Source of the DNA: Plasmodiophora brassicae
Lineage: Eukaryota; Endomyxa; Phytomyxea; Plasmodiophorida; Plasmodiophoridae
NCBI GenBank assembly: GCA_039704465.1
Contig: JASFAU010000004.1
Coordinates: 1 to 64,000, forward strand
DNA: 64,000 nt
Reading direction: 5' to 3'
Of this stretch, positions 32,140 to 42,114 are shown piece after piece (position 1 is the stretch's first letter; each line of letters begins with the position of its first letter). The translations under genes were made by a program, and so were the position numbers. A model generated the notes under the pieces. The model worked only from the letters and a program-made list of their open reading frames with translations. It made no database searches and had not been told where the DNA came from.

Positions 32140-32625
32140 TTACATGTCGAGGAACATCTGATTGTCCGGGTTCTGCTGCCGGTTCACCTCCTCCTTCAGT
32201 TTGTCGCGTATCGAGTCCAGCTCGCGTTTCAGGTCGCGGATCGAGTTCCGCAGCGCCTGCTTCGGCGTGATGCGACCGGTGGTTCGCAGCTGCAGGTCGA
32301 ACTGATGCTTCAGGGGGTGCGGCACCCGATACCCTGCAAATATCACGTTCTCGTCTTCATGCAGTTGCCTAATCCCAAATCAGAATTGTTGTACGCGCTG
32401 CGATGCTTGAGCACGGGGCCATACATTCGCAGTAGATTGCCGAGCGTGTGGTCTTCCTTCAGCACGGTGAACGTCGCCGCGTTCGTCAGTTTCTCATCGG
32501 TGCGCACGAACACCCTGCCAGGCGGTCAGCAGCAGCCACCACGACAGGCGGAGTAGGGACCCGGCCGACCTGCGATCATGGTCGTCGACGGCGCCGAACA
32601 GGTCGTACTGGTCGGGACGCGACAT
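32140..32625 (-). CDS. POLR2J: DNA-directed RNA polymerase II subunit RPB11
   Basis: Three exons: 32625-32570, 32514-32425, 32368-32140; introns of 55 and 56 nt; 124 residues, matching the usual ~115-120. The protein starts MSRPDQYDLFGAVDDH, then carries the family core NAATFTVLKEDHTLGNLL, AGYRVPHPLKHQF and the C-terminal dimerisation helix (RNSIRDLKRELDSIRDKL). RPB11 pairs with RPB3 to seed Pol II assembly. The GYRVPHPL segment fits RPB11 better than its Pol I/III paralogue AC19. The stop lies 21 bp from the stop of the convergent TSNAXIP1-like gene, so the two 3' ends must overlap or be very short. Confidence 0.93.
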
Positions 32626-32877
32626 GGCACGCCGCCGTTATGTGTTTGCGGTGCCGTGGCGGAGTCCGTGACGGACTGCGAAGTTCGGCCCGTCGCGAAG
32701 TGGGCGAAGTAACGCAGCCGTGGTCCCCGTGCTGGCACCCGCGACGTGTCACCGATCAATCGTCGACCAACCGTGATTATTGCTCAACGCGCAACCGGAC
32801 CACACCACGCAGTCGACCCCACCGGCCAGGAATACCTATACGCAGCGCATAACGAACCCCCCATGAATGCATACATA

Positions 32878-33612
32878 TTATATGTACATTAAAAATCCGT
32901 ATTGATTTATCATGATACCGTTGAAGGCAGCAGTCGTAAGTGTGTTCGATGCGGACTGGGGCGGCGCCTGCGTCGTCATCATGTGGTGGTGCATCGGTGT
33001 GACCATCGTCGGCGGCGATACCTGCTGATGTTGCTGTTGCATTGTCGAAGGCGGTATCATCGGCGGGATGCCCGGGTGGAACTTATCACGATGCGTCTTC
33101 AGGATCGATTGTCTCGTGAATGTCTTGCCGCAGACGTCGCAGGGGAACGCGCGTTCCGGATAGTGCGTCCGTTCGTGCTGGGTCAGCGTGCCTCGCTGTC
33201 GGAATCGACGCCCGCAGACAGTGCACTCGAACGGTCGCTCGCCGGAATGCACGAGGATATGCGATTCGAGCTTGCCGATGCGTCCGAAGACGTGGCCGCA
33301 GATCTCGCAGGTGAACGTAGACCCGCCGCCTGCCGATGAGGATGGCGTCCGGGCGCGCACGGGGAAGAATTGGGGCATGAGGCCCGATCCGCGATGGGTG
33401 ACGACGAAGAAGGCCGACGTCGGCGACGGGTATAGCGTGCGGGGCGCGGCCGGCTTGCCCGTCATCAGCCGGTCGGAGACGTCGGACCTCGGGAAGGGGA
33501 GGTCGGCGTCGTGCGGCGGCGGCGCGTGGCAGCCTTCGGCGGTGCCGCGCGCCAGGCGCTCTGGGTAGACAGCGGCGATCCGGCGTGGCCCGGCCTGCAT
33601 CGTCATGGTCAT
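32878..33612 (-). CDS. C2H2 zinc-finger protein (three tandem fingers)
   Basis: A single-exon frame of 244 residues starts at an ATG at 33612. Three classical fingers stand in tandem at about residues 100-122, 128-150 and 156-179 (FTCEICGHVFGRIGKLESH, FECTVCGRRFRQRGTLTQH, FPCDVCGKTFTRQSILKTH), joined by Krüppel-type linkers (HSGERP, HYPERA). The C terminus is Gln/His/Met-rich. Likely a sequence-specific DNA-binding regulator in the nucleus; target unknown. The flanking N-terminal half is low-complexity with no domain. Confidence 0.9.
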   Translation of the reverse strand: MTMTMQAGPRRIAAVYPERLARGTAEGCHAPPPHDADLPFPRSDVSDRLMTGKPAAPRTLYPSPTSAFFVVTHRGSGLMPQFFPVRARTPSSSAGGGSTFTCEICGHVFGRIGKLESHILVHSGERPFECTVCGRRFRQRGTLTQHERTHYPERAFPCDVCGKTFTRQSILKTHRDKFHPGIPPMIPPSTMQQQHQQVSPPTMVTPMHHHMMTTQAPPQSASNTLTTAAFNGIMINQYGFLMYI

Positions 33613-34186
33613 CGGCGGTCTGGCCCGGCGCGTACGGAGTGGGCGGACGGGGCGTGGCGGGCGCGTTCTGCCTTCCGGCTTGCAGCGGTTTGTTCGCGGA
33701 CGATGTGCGTAGGCCGCGCCTTCTCGAACCGATGCTTCGTTCCCCGGCCGGAACCTAGTGTCCTTAATTTAGCGCACGTGTCACGGCCGACCGCCTCGCA
33801 AGTCCGCCCGGTGTCCGTGGGATCGGATCGGAACGCTGCTTGTGAGGCGGCGATAGTGATGCGGGTATTTGAAATACGTATTTGAAATACGTATTTAAAA
33901 TACATTTTAAAATGCCTCCCGAAATGTGAGTCATTTTTTATATTTTAAATTCCCCAGCAGGCAGATCAGGCCTTAGGTGCCAGGCGACAATAACAGGGCA
34001 TCAAAGGGTCGTGGACTCGTGGTAAGTGGTCCATAGTCCGTTCCAAGTCCACGAGGCGTGCAGTTTGCGTGCTTACGCCCGAAGAGGACATAGGTAGTCC
34101 CGACACCGATGGGTCGTAAGCGTGGATGCCCGCGAGATAGCATTTATGAGCAGTTCGAACGAATTTCGAAACCTGCCAGTTGCGCT
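33613..34186. other. Intergenic stretch with an AT-rich palindromic island (33860-33960)
   Basis: No gene is seen. Within otherwise GC-rich DNA, 33860-33960 contains repeated 'aaatacgtattt'-like units and 'acattttaaaatgc'. A similar island lies at 34496-34590, on the other side of the small gene at 34187-34444. Confidence 0.6.
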
Positions 34187-34444
34187 ATGGATCAAGCAGA
34201 GTACGTACAATAACTGCTCCGACCGTGTTGCATACTCCAAGCAAACTATGGATCGTCATGTGAGTACAGGACTGACGAGCGCAACCTTCTGGACGACGCA
34301 GATCCAAAAGACGACGACGATTCCATCGACGAGGACAACTTCCGGATTGTTGGCAACCCATCGAGCATTCTCGACCAGTACCTGGGCAACTTCGGCGACT
34401 TCGAGGAAGTTGTCGAATTAGAGGGAATGGCCGGCCGCAACTAA
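34187..34444 (+). CDS. Small acidic protein, two exons
   Basis: Exon 1 is 34187-34200 (MDQAE begins it) and exon 2 is 34270-34444. The 69-nt intron starts GTACGTAC and ends GAGTACAG. The 62-residue product is strongly acidic (DDADPKDDDDSIDEDNF), then has a plausible helix (SSILDQYLGNFGDFEEVVEL). Support comes from the consensus splice sites, a phase-consistent join and a composition unlike chance frames. I do not recognise the family. AT-rich islands flank it on both sides. Confidence 0.55.
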
Positions 34445-34495
34445 CGTGGCTGGAGTGCTATCGGCGTCGCTATGTGCCGCTGTGTAGTGGTAATG

Positions 34496-34590
34496 GTAAT
34501 TCCGAATAAAAAATATTCGAGTACATTTTAAAATGCATTTTAAAATATTTAAAATATTCGAAATTCCCAAAATATTTTAAAATACAACAC
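34496..34590. repeat. AT-rich palindromic island, right copy
   Basis: It shares 'acattttaaaatgc' with the island at 33860-33960 and is full of 'tattttaaaata' palindromes. It lies about 50 bp after the stop of the small acidic gene, so a role in 3' end formation is possible. No gene is seen between it and the next gene end at 34923. Confidence 0.6.
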
Positions 34591-34922
34591 TAGGCGGCGA
34601 CGACCAGGGACCGCGCGGGTGTGCCCACAGTCCCAGACCGGGCTCGTATAAGTACTGTCTGTTGTATATAGGCCGGGTACGTCCTAGTAGTCGTGGCCCG
34701 AACACCTGGCTCTACTACCTTCTTAATCCTTCGCAGTCTGGGACGGGCCCGCACACACACAGTGCTGGCATAGACGGTCATCGTCCAGGGCCCCGGGGCT
34801 CCTGGACGCTTGCATATCTGACCAGCCTCGATCCGCGTCCGGGAGTGATCTCTGTGACGAACCGTTCATGTTGTATACAACGCGTTATAATTTATGGTCC
34901 TGCACCCGGTATTCGTAGTTTT

Positions 34923-35404
34923 TTATATCTCTAGGCTCGGTGGGTCGACGTACACCGATTCGTCGAACGACGCGAAAAAGTTGGCGTGGCCTTCGACGGA
35001 GAACAGCGATGCTGGCTACGCGGGCATCCGCTCAGTTCGGTCTGCCAAACCAATTGTTGCCGTTACATGGTGGGATTCGTGTTACGTACCGGATCGGTGT
35101 CTGAATGCGGTTTCTGGCGGCCGAGCGTCAGCAGCGCGTTGATCCTGTTCCGTGCCGCCTTCTCGACGTTCGTCACAAACGAGGAGGCGGCGATTTTCTT
35201 GCTCTTGAGTGTATCGGACAGCACGTCGCTGCTCTTCCTCGCGCGCGCCGGCCCCGTCGGGAACGGCTTCCCGGTTGCCAATGGTGGCATGGCCGTCGTT
35301 GGCGACGCCGGCTTGCAGTCTTCCGGTCGCCATGCGCTCTTGTGATCTGCCGACAGGGACGCGTCGTCAATGTCGTCCCCGCTGTCGCTGCTGTCCGCCT
35401 GCAT
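34923..35404 (-). CDS. Hypothetical two-exon protein
   Basis: Exon 1 is 35404-35090 and exon 2 is 35015-34923, with a 74-nt intron that starts GTACGTAAC. The 135-residue product begins with an acidic Ser/Asp stretch (MQADSSDSGDDIDDASLSAD), has a basic middle (SKKIAASSFVTNVEKAARNR) and ends PASLFSVEGHANFFASFDES then a short tail. The join is in phase and the last exon reads well in this frame only. No family is recognised. Confidence 0.55.
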
Positions 35405-35684
35405 CGTGATCCAGCGGATTTGACCTGGCGATGGGCGCGTGCCTCATCGTTCCGGCAACGAATCACCAAGGTCCTGCACCTGGATGCGGACGCGTCGACT
35501 GGCGCTGACGAATGGAGCGTCCTGCCCGAGCCTGCCGTTCGGTGCGTGTCGCCGCATGCCGTCATAGGCTGGCTGGCTCGAGATCTTTCTGGATCACCCG
35601 GCACCCTGGCACTGAGCGGCACGCGGGCTGTCGTCGTGGGTTCGCCACACGCGCGGCAACATTCAGACCCGATCGGGCGGCGAT

Positions 35685-35930
35685 ATGTCAACGTCGACGA
35701 CGCGCGTGCGACGCGTGATGAACACGCTGGAGACCGTCGTGCAACTATCCGACCAGATTCGCGACGCGCAATCGCAATGTCTCCAGCAGATCAACGACAT
35801 CCTCGCCAGGACCGGCGCACAACAGTCGACCGTCGCAAGCCTCGCCATGGACGACCCCGACGACCTGTTCGACCGCTACATGCCCGTCTGCCCTGACTAC
35901 TTCCTCGACGACGATACGTCCAGGCAGTAA
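35685..35930 (+). CDS. Hypothetical small protein
   Basis: An 81-residue frame starts at an ATG at 35685. It has a heptad-like helix (NTLETVVQLSDQIRDAQSQC) followed by an acidic tail (DDPDDLFDRYMPVCPDYFL). Composition is protein-like and overlaps no better frame. No family is recognised; an upstream exon in 35.4-35.68 kb is possible. Confidence 0.5.
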   Translation: MSTSTTRVRRVMNTLETVVQLSDQIRDAQSQCLQQINDILARTGAQQSTVASLAMDDPDDLFDRYMPVCPDYFLDDDTSRQ

Positions 35931-36367
35931 CCGGCGGTGACCTCGTTCTTATATATTAAAGCGCAGATTATTCCCTTCCGCGTCGGTTGGTTCCGTCGGG
36001 ACGTCGTTCGTCCGCGTTGGTCTGTATGCCCCATGTCTACTCGTTCGGCGGGCTTCGCTCATGTTTGCTGCAAGTTCTGCGCTTCATCGTGCTCATCTGT
36101 TTTACGGGCACAGTTCACCTGCCGGCGCTTGCGCGTCTGCAGGCTGTGGCTGTGACAGGTGTGTGTGGGAAGATGCGGCCGAGAGACGATCCGCCGGCCT
36201 GCTCAAGAGCTGTACAACATAACGTCGGGGCACGAATCGCTGGGACAGCGGCAGTGCACCGGGCGAAATTGTGCGGGCCCGCTGACGCTGCCCGGCGGGA
36301 AGTTGCCGCGGCGGCGGCGCGTCACCCCGCACCCGCGCAGCACGGGTGCAGTTGCCGCGTGGCGGTA

Positions 36368-37639
36368 ATGGTCGGTGGCCGTCGCAACCTGCTGCGCTTC
36401 GTGAGCGGGGGGTGGCGCCGCCGCCCGACCAGACGGTACGGGGCGTCGTTCGTGCCGCGCGGTGCGAAGCAGGACGCGCTGCTGATCAACCGGGACATTG
36501 TGCAGTGCGCCACCGTCGACGACCTGGTCGCCGTCCTCGACAAGGAGATGGGTGCGGGCACCAGGCCGGACCTGTCGCACCTGAACCAGGTGAACGTCTG
36601 TACGGCGTTCCATCGCCTCGCGAAACTGCACCTGGCGTCGTGGACGTCGCTTCGCACCGAGGTGCGCGGCGCGCTGATCGCGCGCCTGACCGATTGCGTG
36701 CCGCAGTTCGACGCCCGACACTTCCCCAACCTGCTCTGGGCGTTCGCCGTCCTGCGCGGGTCGATCTTCGCCGACCCGGAGGCGGAAGGCCTCTTCGAGG
36801 GCGTCCTGCGCCGCGCCGAGTCCGTCTACGCCGACCCGCAGGTCAGCGTCCAGCCGCAATTCCTCAGCAACATGCTCTGGGCGCTGTCCCTCCTCGAGCG
36901 CCGCCAGCAGGCCCTGCTGGAATGCCTGGGCAGCCGCGCCCAGGCGCTCTTCACGTCCGACAACGCCACCGGCGGGTTCCGATCGCAGGAGTTCGCCAAC
37001 ATCGTCTGGGGGTTCGGACGCCTGCACGCCGGCACGCCCGAACTGTTCGACACGTTCGCCAACGCGGTCGGCCCCGTCTTCGACAGCGTCGCCGAGGAGG
37101 AATCCCTGCGAGGCCTACCGCAGACCATCTCGAACGTATCGCTAGGTTGTATTCGCGTTGGACCCGTGCGCTTCGTCCGCCTGTGCTGACACGTCAACCT
37201 TTCAGGGTTTGCACATTCTGCACACGCGTCCGAACCGGCCAGGCGGGCAGCGCTGGAGGCGTGCGAGTCGAAGGCGATCCTGTCGCAGTTCACCGAGCAG
37301 GGCCTGTGCAACGTGGCCTGGTCGATGGGGTTGCCCAAGATCTGCCTGCCGAACTTCCTGGGCGGGATCGCCGTCGAGCTCGAATCGCGACGCACGATCC
37401 AGCGGCCCGTGCACTGGCTGATTGTCCTCTGGAGCATGATCCGCTGCGAGTTCATGCGCGAGTCGCTGTTCGTCACGTTCGGCAACCGGGTCACGCCGCA
37501 CGTCAAGCGCCTCGGCGACCGCGACCTGCAGAGCTGCCTGAGCCTGTACCGACGCGCGGACGTGCATTCGCCACGTTTCGTCAACGCCGTCATCCAGGAG
37601 GCCGAACGACGACAACTGGTCCTCCTGGGCAACGCATAG
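36368..37639 (+). CDS. Mitochondrial-type helical-repeat protein (OPR/HPR-like)
   Basis: Two exons, 36368-37145 and 37206-37639, with a 60-nt intron; 403 residues. The N terminus after the ATG is rich in Arg with few acidic residues (MVGGRRNLLRFVSGGWRRR), as expected for a mitochondrial presequence. The body has repeated ~35-40-residue units with a shared core: FDARHFPNLLWAFAVL, VQPQFLSNMLWALSLL, FRSQEFANIVWGFGRL and, across the splice, ISNVSLGFAHSA. Such W-A-F/L helical-pair repeats occur in organellar RNA-binding proteins of algae and alveolates, often with a C-terminal RAP domain. I see no RAP domain here. RNA handling in mitochondria is an inference. Confidence 0.75.
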
Positions 37640-37711
37640 CCCCCGCCCCACCCGCATAACGTCCAGTAAACGATCGATCGGCCGAGCGCGCGGCGTACCC
37701 ATTGCCCCCCG

Positions 37712-38848
37712 ATGGCGCATCCGTGCGGGCACAAGAACGGCAGATGTCGACGCGACGCCGAACAGCGGTGCCGGCAATGTCGTCGTTGCTGCCCGTTCGC
37801 CGATGCGTTCCCACATCCGCCGGCGCTAGACGATCCGCCCTGCCCGAAATGCCACGCCGGATCCGGCAACCTGGCAGGGCATCGTGGGCGGCACCTCGGC
37901 AACGTGCAGGTCGCCGCCATGCGTGCCGACCTGATCCGGGGCGCGGTGGACCTCGGCGCGATCACCGACGCCTCCGATCTGGAGTGGATGGTAGGCAGGG
38001 CGGCGGCGGGTCGCCGTTGCGCGGCACACGTCGATCGTCCGGTCGTGGTCAACGTTCGCCCCAGGTGCACTCCATATCGCAGTTCGTGTACCTGTTCGCG
38101 GGCGTGCTGCGGATGCCACCGATGACGTCCGACCAGGTGCGGGCCGGCCTCTACCAGCACTCCCACGACCTGCAAGGTGCCCCCCCCCCCGTTTCGCGTC
38201 ACGCGACGTACGCTGACGGTGCTGTTTGCCCGTTCAGTGCTGCTGACCCGGTTGCTGCTGAACGACGACGATGCCGAATTCCTGGAGCCGGACGAGTACC
38301 TGTCCATGTCCACCATCAACGTGCTGCTGAAGCGGCATGTCGTCATGAGACGAGGCCCGGATCAGGAGCTCGTGACGCCGCTTGACGTCGACTACCTGTC
38401 GTACGACGCGCACGTGAAGGCGGCCATCGTCTGGTCGCTGTGCGACAAGGTGGCGCACACGAACCCGGCGTACATGGAGCACGCCGGCCTGTACGACGCC
38501 GGCGAGCTCCGCATCGAGCCGCTGGCCACCGACTCGTCCGGCGGCCGGTTCTACTATTTCGCCGGCAACGCCGACTGCAAGGTGTACAGGCAGACGCCCG
38601 ATGGTGCCGAGTTCGTCCTCGTGGCCGACGGCGTCGCCGACGTTCGCAGCCTGAAACGTGCACTGTCGGGCAGGCAGGGCGCGCGCGTGGCCGCCGCTCT
38701 CGATCGACTCCTGCCGCAACTGGTGGCCAACGAGCGCACGCCGCGTCCGGCCCCCATCGACACCCGTACGCGCCGCCCGAATCGTCACCGGGCGCGACAG
38801 CTCGGCGAGTTCGAAGACGGGATCGTCGCTAAATCCCAGCGATACTGA
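37712..38848 (+). CDS. WHIM/DDT-like chromatin-associated protein
   Basis: Three exons, 37712-37990, 38065-38176 and 38238-38848; introns 74 and 61 nt, the second starting with a run of C; 333 residues. The N terminus is Cys/His-rich with possible metal pairs (CRQCRRCC, CPKCH). Next comes a DDT-like helix set (SISQFVYLFAGVLRMPPMTS) joined across the splice to LLTRLLLNDDDAEF. The segment ELRIEPLATDSSGGRFYYF resembles the WHIM core 'LR.EPLG.D..G..YW.F' of CECR2/BAZ-type remodeller subunits. In those proteins the module contacts ISWI and linker DNA; a role here is inferred. It starts 72 bp after the helical-repeat gene. Confidence 0.65.
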
Positions 38849-39021
38849 CCGTGGCCGCCCACTGAGCGCTAATAGACTGGTGCTGTCCCACGATCCGCCT
38901 CGCTCGTGGCACGTCTTGGAGACAGGGGCAGACGGCGGCGTCCAGGAGCTCAGCACCTCGTCGTCGTGGATCCTGCTGCGCCGAAGCAGACCCGTTCGCA
39001 TCTGCGTGGGCTGCATCCGGT

Positions 39022-39234
39022 CTATGATGCGCGCCCTAATGTAGGGACTGGAGTGTTCGCGGACGTCACCATTGCCCCGACGATGCGCTGGATCGACGCC
39101 TTGAACGCAGCCAGCGTGGCGCCGTCCGCGTGGGCGCCGACGACAGCGACGTCCATAACGACAGCGGCAACAAAGGCCGACGTGCAAGCCGTCCGAATGT
39201 ACGCAAGTGACATCCACAAACGAACCGATGACAC
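39022..39234 (-). CDS. Possible exon of an unresolved gene
   Basis: A minus-strand frame encodes a protein-like stretch (MDVAVVGAHADGATLAAFKA, then SIQRIVGAM) followed by a potential GT donor. No ATG begins it cleanly, and I could not join it to neighbouring exons with good splice sites. Listed as a fragment only. The following 39250-39584 shows no gene. Confidence 0.25.
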   Translation of the reverse strand: MSSVRLWMSLAYIRTACTSAFVAAVVMDVAVVGAHADGATLAAFKASIQRIVGAMVTSANTPVPTLGRAS

Positions 39235-39584
39235 CCGATGCTAATTGCAACTCCTCCAGCGTCGTAGCCCTTACACGAATTGCTGGTTGTTGTCATCATG
39301 TACGACACGTTCAGGTTGCGATGGTGTTAGATGGAACCATGCTGGGGTTGGGCAGACCAGCTGAGGCACACACCTGACAGTGTTGCTCCCGATGACGAAC
39401 TGCGTTGCCTAACGAACGCAGGATACGTTCGTTCCTCTCGGGCACCGTCCTGGCCTGGACGTGCATCGAACGAGGGACGCGCTAGTTGGTCGATGGTCGG
39501 CCAGTGGCGAGTTCATTCGTCGACGCCGCGTGCTGCGAACGGCAACGTGAAATGCCATGCGAGCGCAATTCGTCGTGGTGTATT

Positions 39585-40043
39585 CTAGTCGTGGCTTGGC
39601 TCGGAAAGCCGCATCACAGAGACACGCTTCGCAGCCAGATAGACAGCTGCGGCTGCTAGGAATGAATCCGCCTTGCCAACCTGCAGGCCCTCCGACAGGA
39701 GTCGATAGACAGCATGCGCCGCCATGCCCGTCAGAAACCCACGAAGCGGGCGCGTCACCGAAAACGCAGTGCAGACACGCTTCATCTTTCGCACGGCCGC
39801 CTCGATATGCTCCTGGCTGATGCGGCCAGCCCCGTTGCCAGCGCGGCGCTCCACACATTCCTCGACGTCTTCCATCGCGCGGCGACATTCGTCCGTGATC
39901 GTCCCGATATGGTAGTCGACGGCACCCGCCAGCCCAGCAACGCTAACGTCAAGTAGACGACCCGTTTCACCCATTGCGGCATCAGTGCGCACGACCTGGT
40001 GGCTGATAGCCAGCATCACTCCAATGACGTACAGGTGCAACAT
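39585..40043 (-). CDS. Hypothetical protein
   Basis: A 152-residue frame starts at an ATG at 40043. It has a hydrophobic N-terminal stretch (MLHLYVIGVMLAISHQVV) and an Ala/Leu-rich C-terminal stretch (FLAAAAVYLAAKRV), with a charged, helical middle (DECRRAMEDVEECVERRAG). It may be membrane-associated. No family is recognised and no intron is evident. The region from here to 40558 shows no gene. Confidence 0.5.
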   Translation of the reverse strand: MLHLYVIGVMLAISHQVVRTDAAMGETGRLLDVSVAGLAGAVDYHIGTITDECRRAMEDVEECVERRAGNGAGRISQEHIEAAVRKMKRVCTAFSVTRPLRGFLTGMAAHAVYRLLSEGLQVGKADSFLAAAAVYLAAKRVSVMRLSEPSHD

Positions 40044-40558
40044 ATGCTGCCGTCGAGGAGGACGCGCGCGCGCCAGGAACCTTGGCGATGCGAACGAACG
40101 TCAGGAATTGATGCCGTTACGCAGTCCGCGAGAGGCTCGCACGTTGGCATCACCAGAAATAGACCTCTGGTGGTCGTCCAGACACTGACGGATCACCTAT
40201 TAATAGCAGTGGCGAGGCCCTGCCTACATACCTAGCAACAGATGCGACCCGGAACAGGTTTACCGGTCGATGAGGAGGGCTTCCCCCTGTTGCGATCGCG
40301 AAAGTTCAGTCTCCATGTTGGAGCAACGCAGCCTTTGTCGAGACCGTGCCTAGTAGGTCGACGATCCGCGCGAGGGGCATCCTGATCATCTTTCGGGTGC
40401 TACAGATGTTTCCGAGACGCAAATGCCCGGGCCTGGCTCTGCAGCAACGTCTTCAAGGCGGGGGACGGATGCCGCAGCGGACAAGACGCTGCGGATCCAA
40501 ATCCGCCTGGGCTCGCATTCCATCGGCGAGAGCGTACCGGTAGAGCGGCAACGCGACG

Positions 40559-41469
40559 ATGATCAGCGGCACGCTTGCCCTGATTATATTCCAGTTGCTG
40601 GGAACACCGATGTCAGGCGCAACCACGACGGGAGGCCGGTTCGTTGAACTTCAATCGGCGACAGGCGCTCGTGGCGATGGGCACCCGGCCACGTTTCCAG
40701 GCGCATCGTCGTTCATCGGTGATACGGTCCCGATTGACGGGTTCGTGCTCGGCAGGGTATGTTCAGATATGAATCTGCAATCCCAGACTGGTGCTGACCG
40801 ACCGACGTCGCTGCAGATTGTGTCGTACTTGAAGAGCGAAGGACCCGAAGAGGTCGAAGCGTGGCTGGGTTCCCTGTACCGGCACGGCGTCACCCTGCGC
40901 TGCATGGCGCACGTCGCCCGCAAGCTGGATATGCCCGACCTGCAGGAGATCGTCGTCGCGCAGACCATCGCCCAGACGTCCCATGTCCGATACGACGACG
41001 TCCTGCGATGCTGGAGCGAACAGGGCCTCGGGTAACCCGCGCGCGCGCGCGCGTTTAGTTCGAGTGACAATGAACCGCGCGCAGGTCGATTACGAAGACG
41101 CTGATGCCGCCGTTGTGCGAACGACCTGACGAAGATGGGTGCCCGGACACCATCGATGGCGTCATGCGGATGTGCAGGGCGCAGAAGCGCTTCATCTCCA
41201 GTCGGGTGCTTAGCGACGTCGCCCCAGCGGAGCCGCCCGCTTTGCAGCGGCTCGCCCGAGGCGACGGCCCGCTCCAGGCGATGGCGGCGGCGGTGACGTG
41301 CGGCGCGAACCCGTACGCGGCCGACGACGGCCTGACTCCATTGCACACGGCCGTTCAGCACCGGAACGAAGGCGCCGTCGCGTACCTCGCGACGGTGACC
41401 GACGTCAACGTTGATGACGACGACGACAGCGGCGTCGCCGTCAACGTTGACGAACAGCGCCTTGCATGA
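40559..41469 (+). CDS. Ankyrin-repeat-containing protein
   Basis: Exon 1 is 40559-41031 and exon 2 is 41085-41469. The 53-nt intron starts GTAACC, contains a GC dinucleotide run and ends GCGCGCAG. The join gives a 285-residue protein. The first half is helical (IVSYLKSEGPEEVEAWLGSL, TLRCMAHVARKLDMPDLQEI). The second half has a recognisable ankyrin unit (ADDGLTPLHTAVQHRNEGAV) preceded by a weaker one. An acidic run (DDDDD) ends it. The start is uncertain, since two further ATGs lie in frame. Probably a protein-interaction scaffold; partner unknown. Confidence 0.6.
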
Positions 41470-41635
41470 GTGGTGAGCGTCGCGCCGCTTGGTAGCATCG
41501 TTCGCCATCGGATACCCAACGTGGCGATTCCAATACAGACCGTCCTGATTGTCGAGACGCGATGAACGGTCAGCGCGCCAAAACGCATCAGCGGGGGCGG
41601 CCGCGAACGACGACGACGACGACGACGTCGGGGTG

Positions 41636-42001
41636 ATGGTGCGGATCACCAGTCACGTGCTGGACCTGGGCCTGGGGCGGCCCGCGTCAGGGGTCCCGGT
41701 CCGCCTGGAGCGGAAGGCGGGCAACGGATGGGAGCCGGTGGGCGCCGACGGCCTGACGACGGACGGGGACGGGCGCGTGCCGGACCTGACGGCCGGCCAG
41801 GTCGGCGGCGGCGACGCCGTCGGCGCGTTCCGCCTGACGTTCGCGACGGGCGGGTACCTGGCCGAGCAGCACCACCAGACGGAGCCGTTCTATCCCGAGG
41901 TCGTCATCACGTTCTCGGTCGGGCGGCAACAGGCCGACCAGCACTTCCACATCCCGTTGCTCCTGTCGCCGTACGGCTACTCGTCGTACCGTGGCAGCTG
42001 A
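41636..42001 (+). CDS. 5-hydroxyisourate hydrolase (transthyretin-like)
   Basis: From the ATG at 41636 the 121-residue product matches the family's usual length. Key parts are the N-terminal ITSHVLDLGLGRPASGVPV with the catalytic His, the TDGDGR Arg region and the hallmark C terminus (HFHIPLLLSPYGYSSYRGS) with the second His and the YRGS tetrapeptide. YRGS distinguishes the enzyme from animal transthyretin. It hydrolyses 5-hydroxyisourate after urate oxidase in purine breakdown, usually in the peroxisome. No C-terminal SKL or obvious N-terminal targeting signal is seen. The open frame continues upstream without an ATG and with an Asp run. No other purine-catabolism gene is in the window. Confidence 0.93.
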   Translation: MVRITSHVLDLGLGRPASGVPVRLERKAGNGWEPVGADGLTTDGDGRVPDLTAGQVGGGDAVGAFRLTFATGGYLAEQHHQTEPFYPEVVITFSVGRQQADQHFHIPLLLSPYGYSSYRGS

Positions 42002-42114
42002 CGACGTCGACCGCCGCCAATACATCGACCGTGTTGTTCCTGCGCGTGCCAGCGATCGTTATTCGGTCGAGGTGCCGGCCGTCGTCGTGTGCGCTGGCGA
42101 CGGCGCACGTCCAG

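Noticed and set aside
35105..35896. Plus-strand open frame of about 260 codons
   Set aside because: It overlaps the better-supported two-exon minus-strand gene and the small plus-strand gene; mostly Arg/Pro-rich.
41032..41084. GC dinucleotide run as a possible Z-DNA or regulatory element
   Set aside because: It sits inside a short intron with good splice ends, so it needs no separate explanation, and nothing else supports a role.
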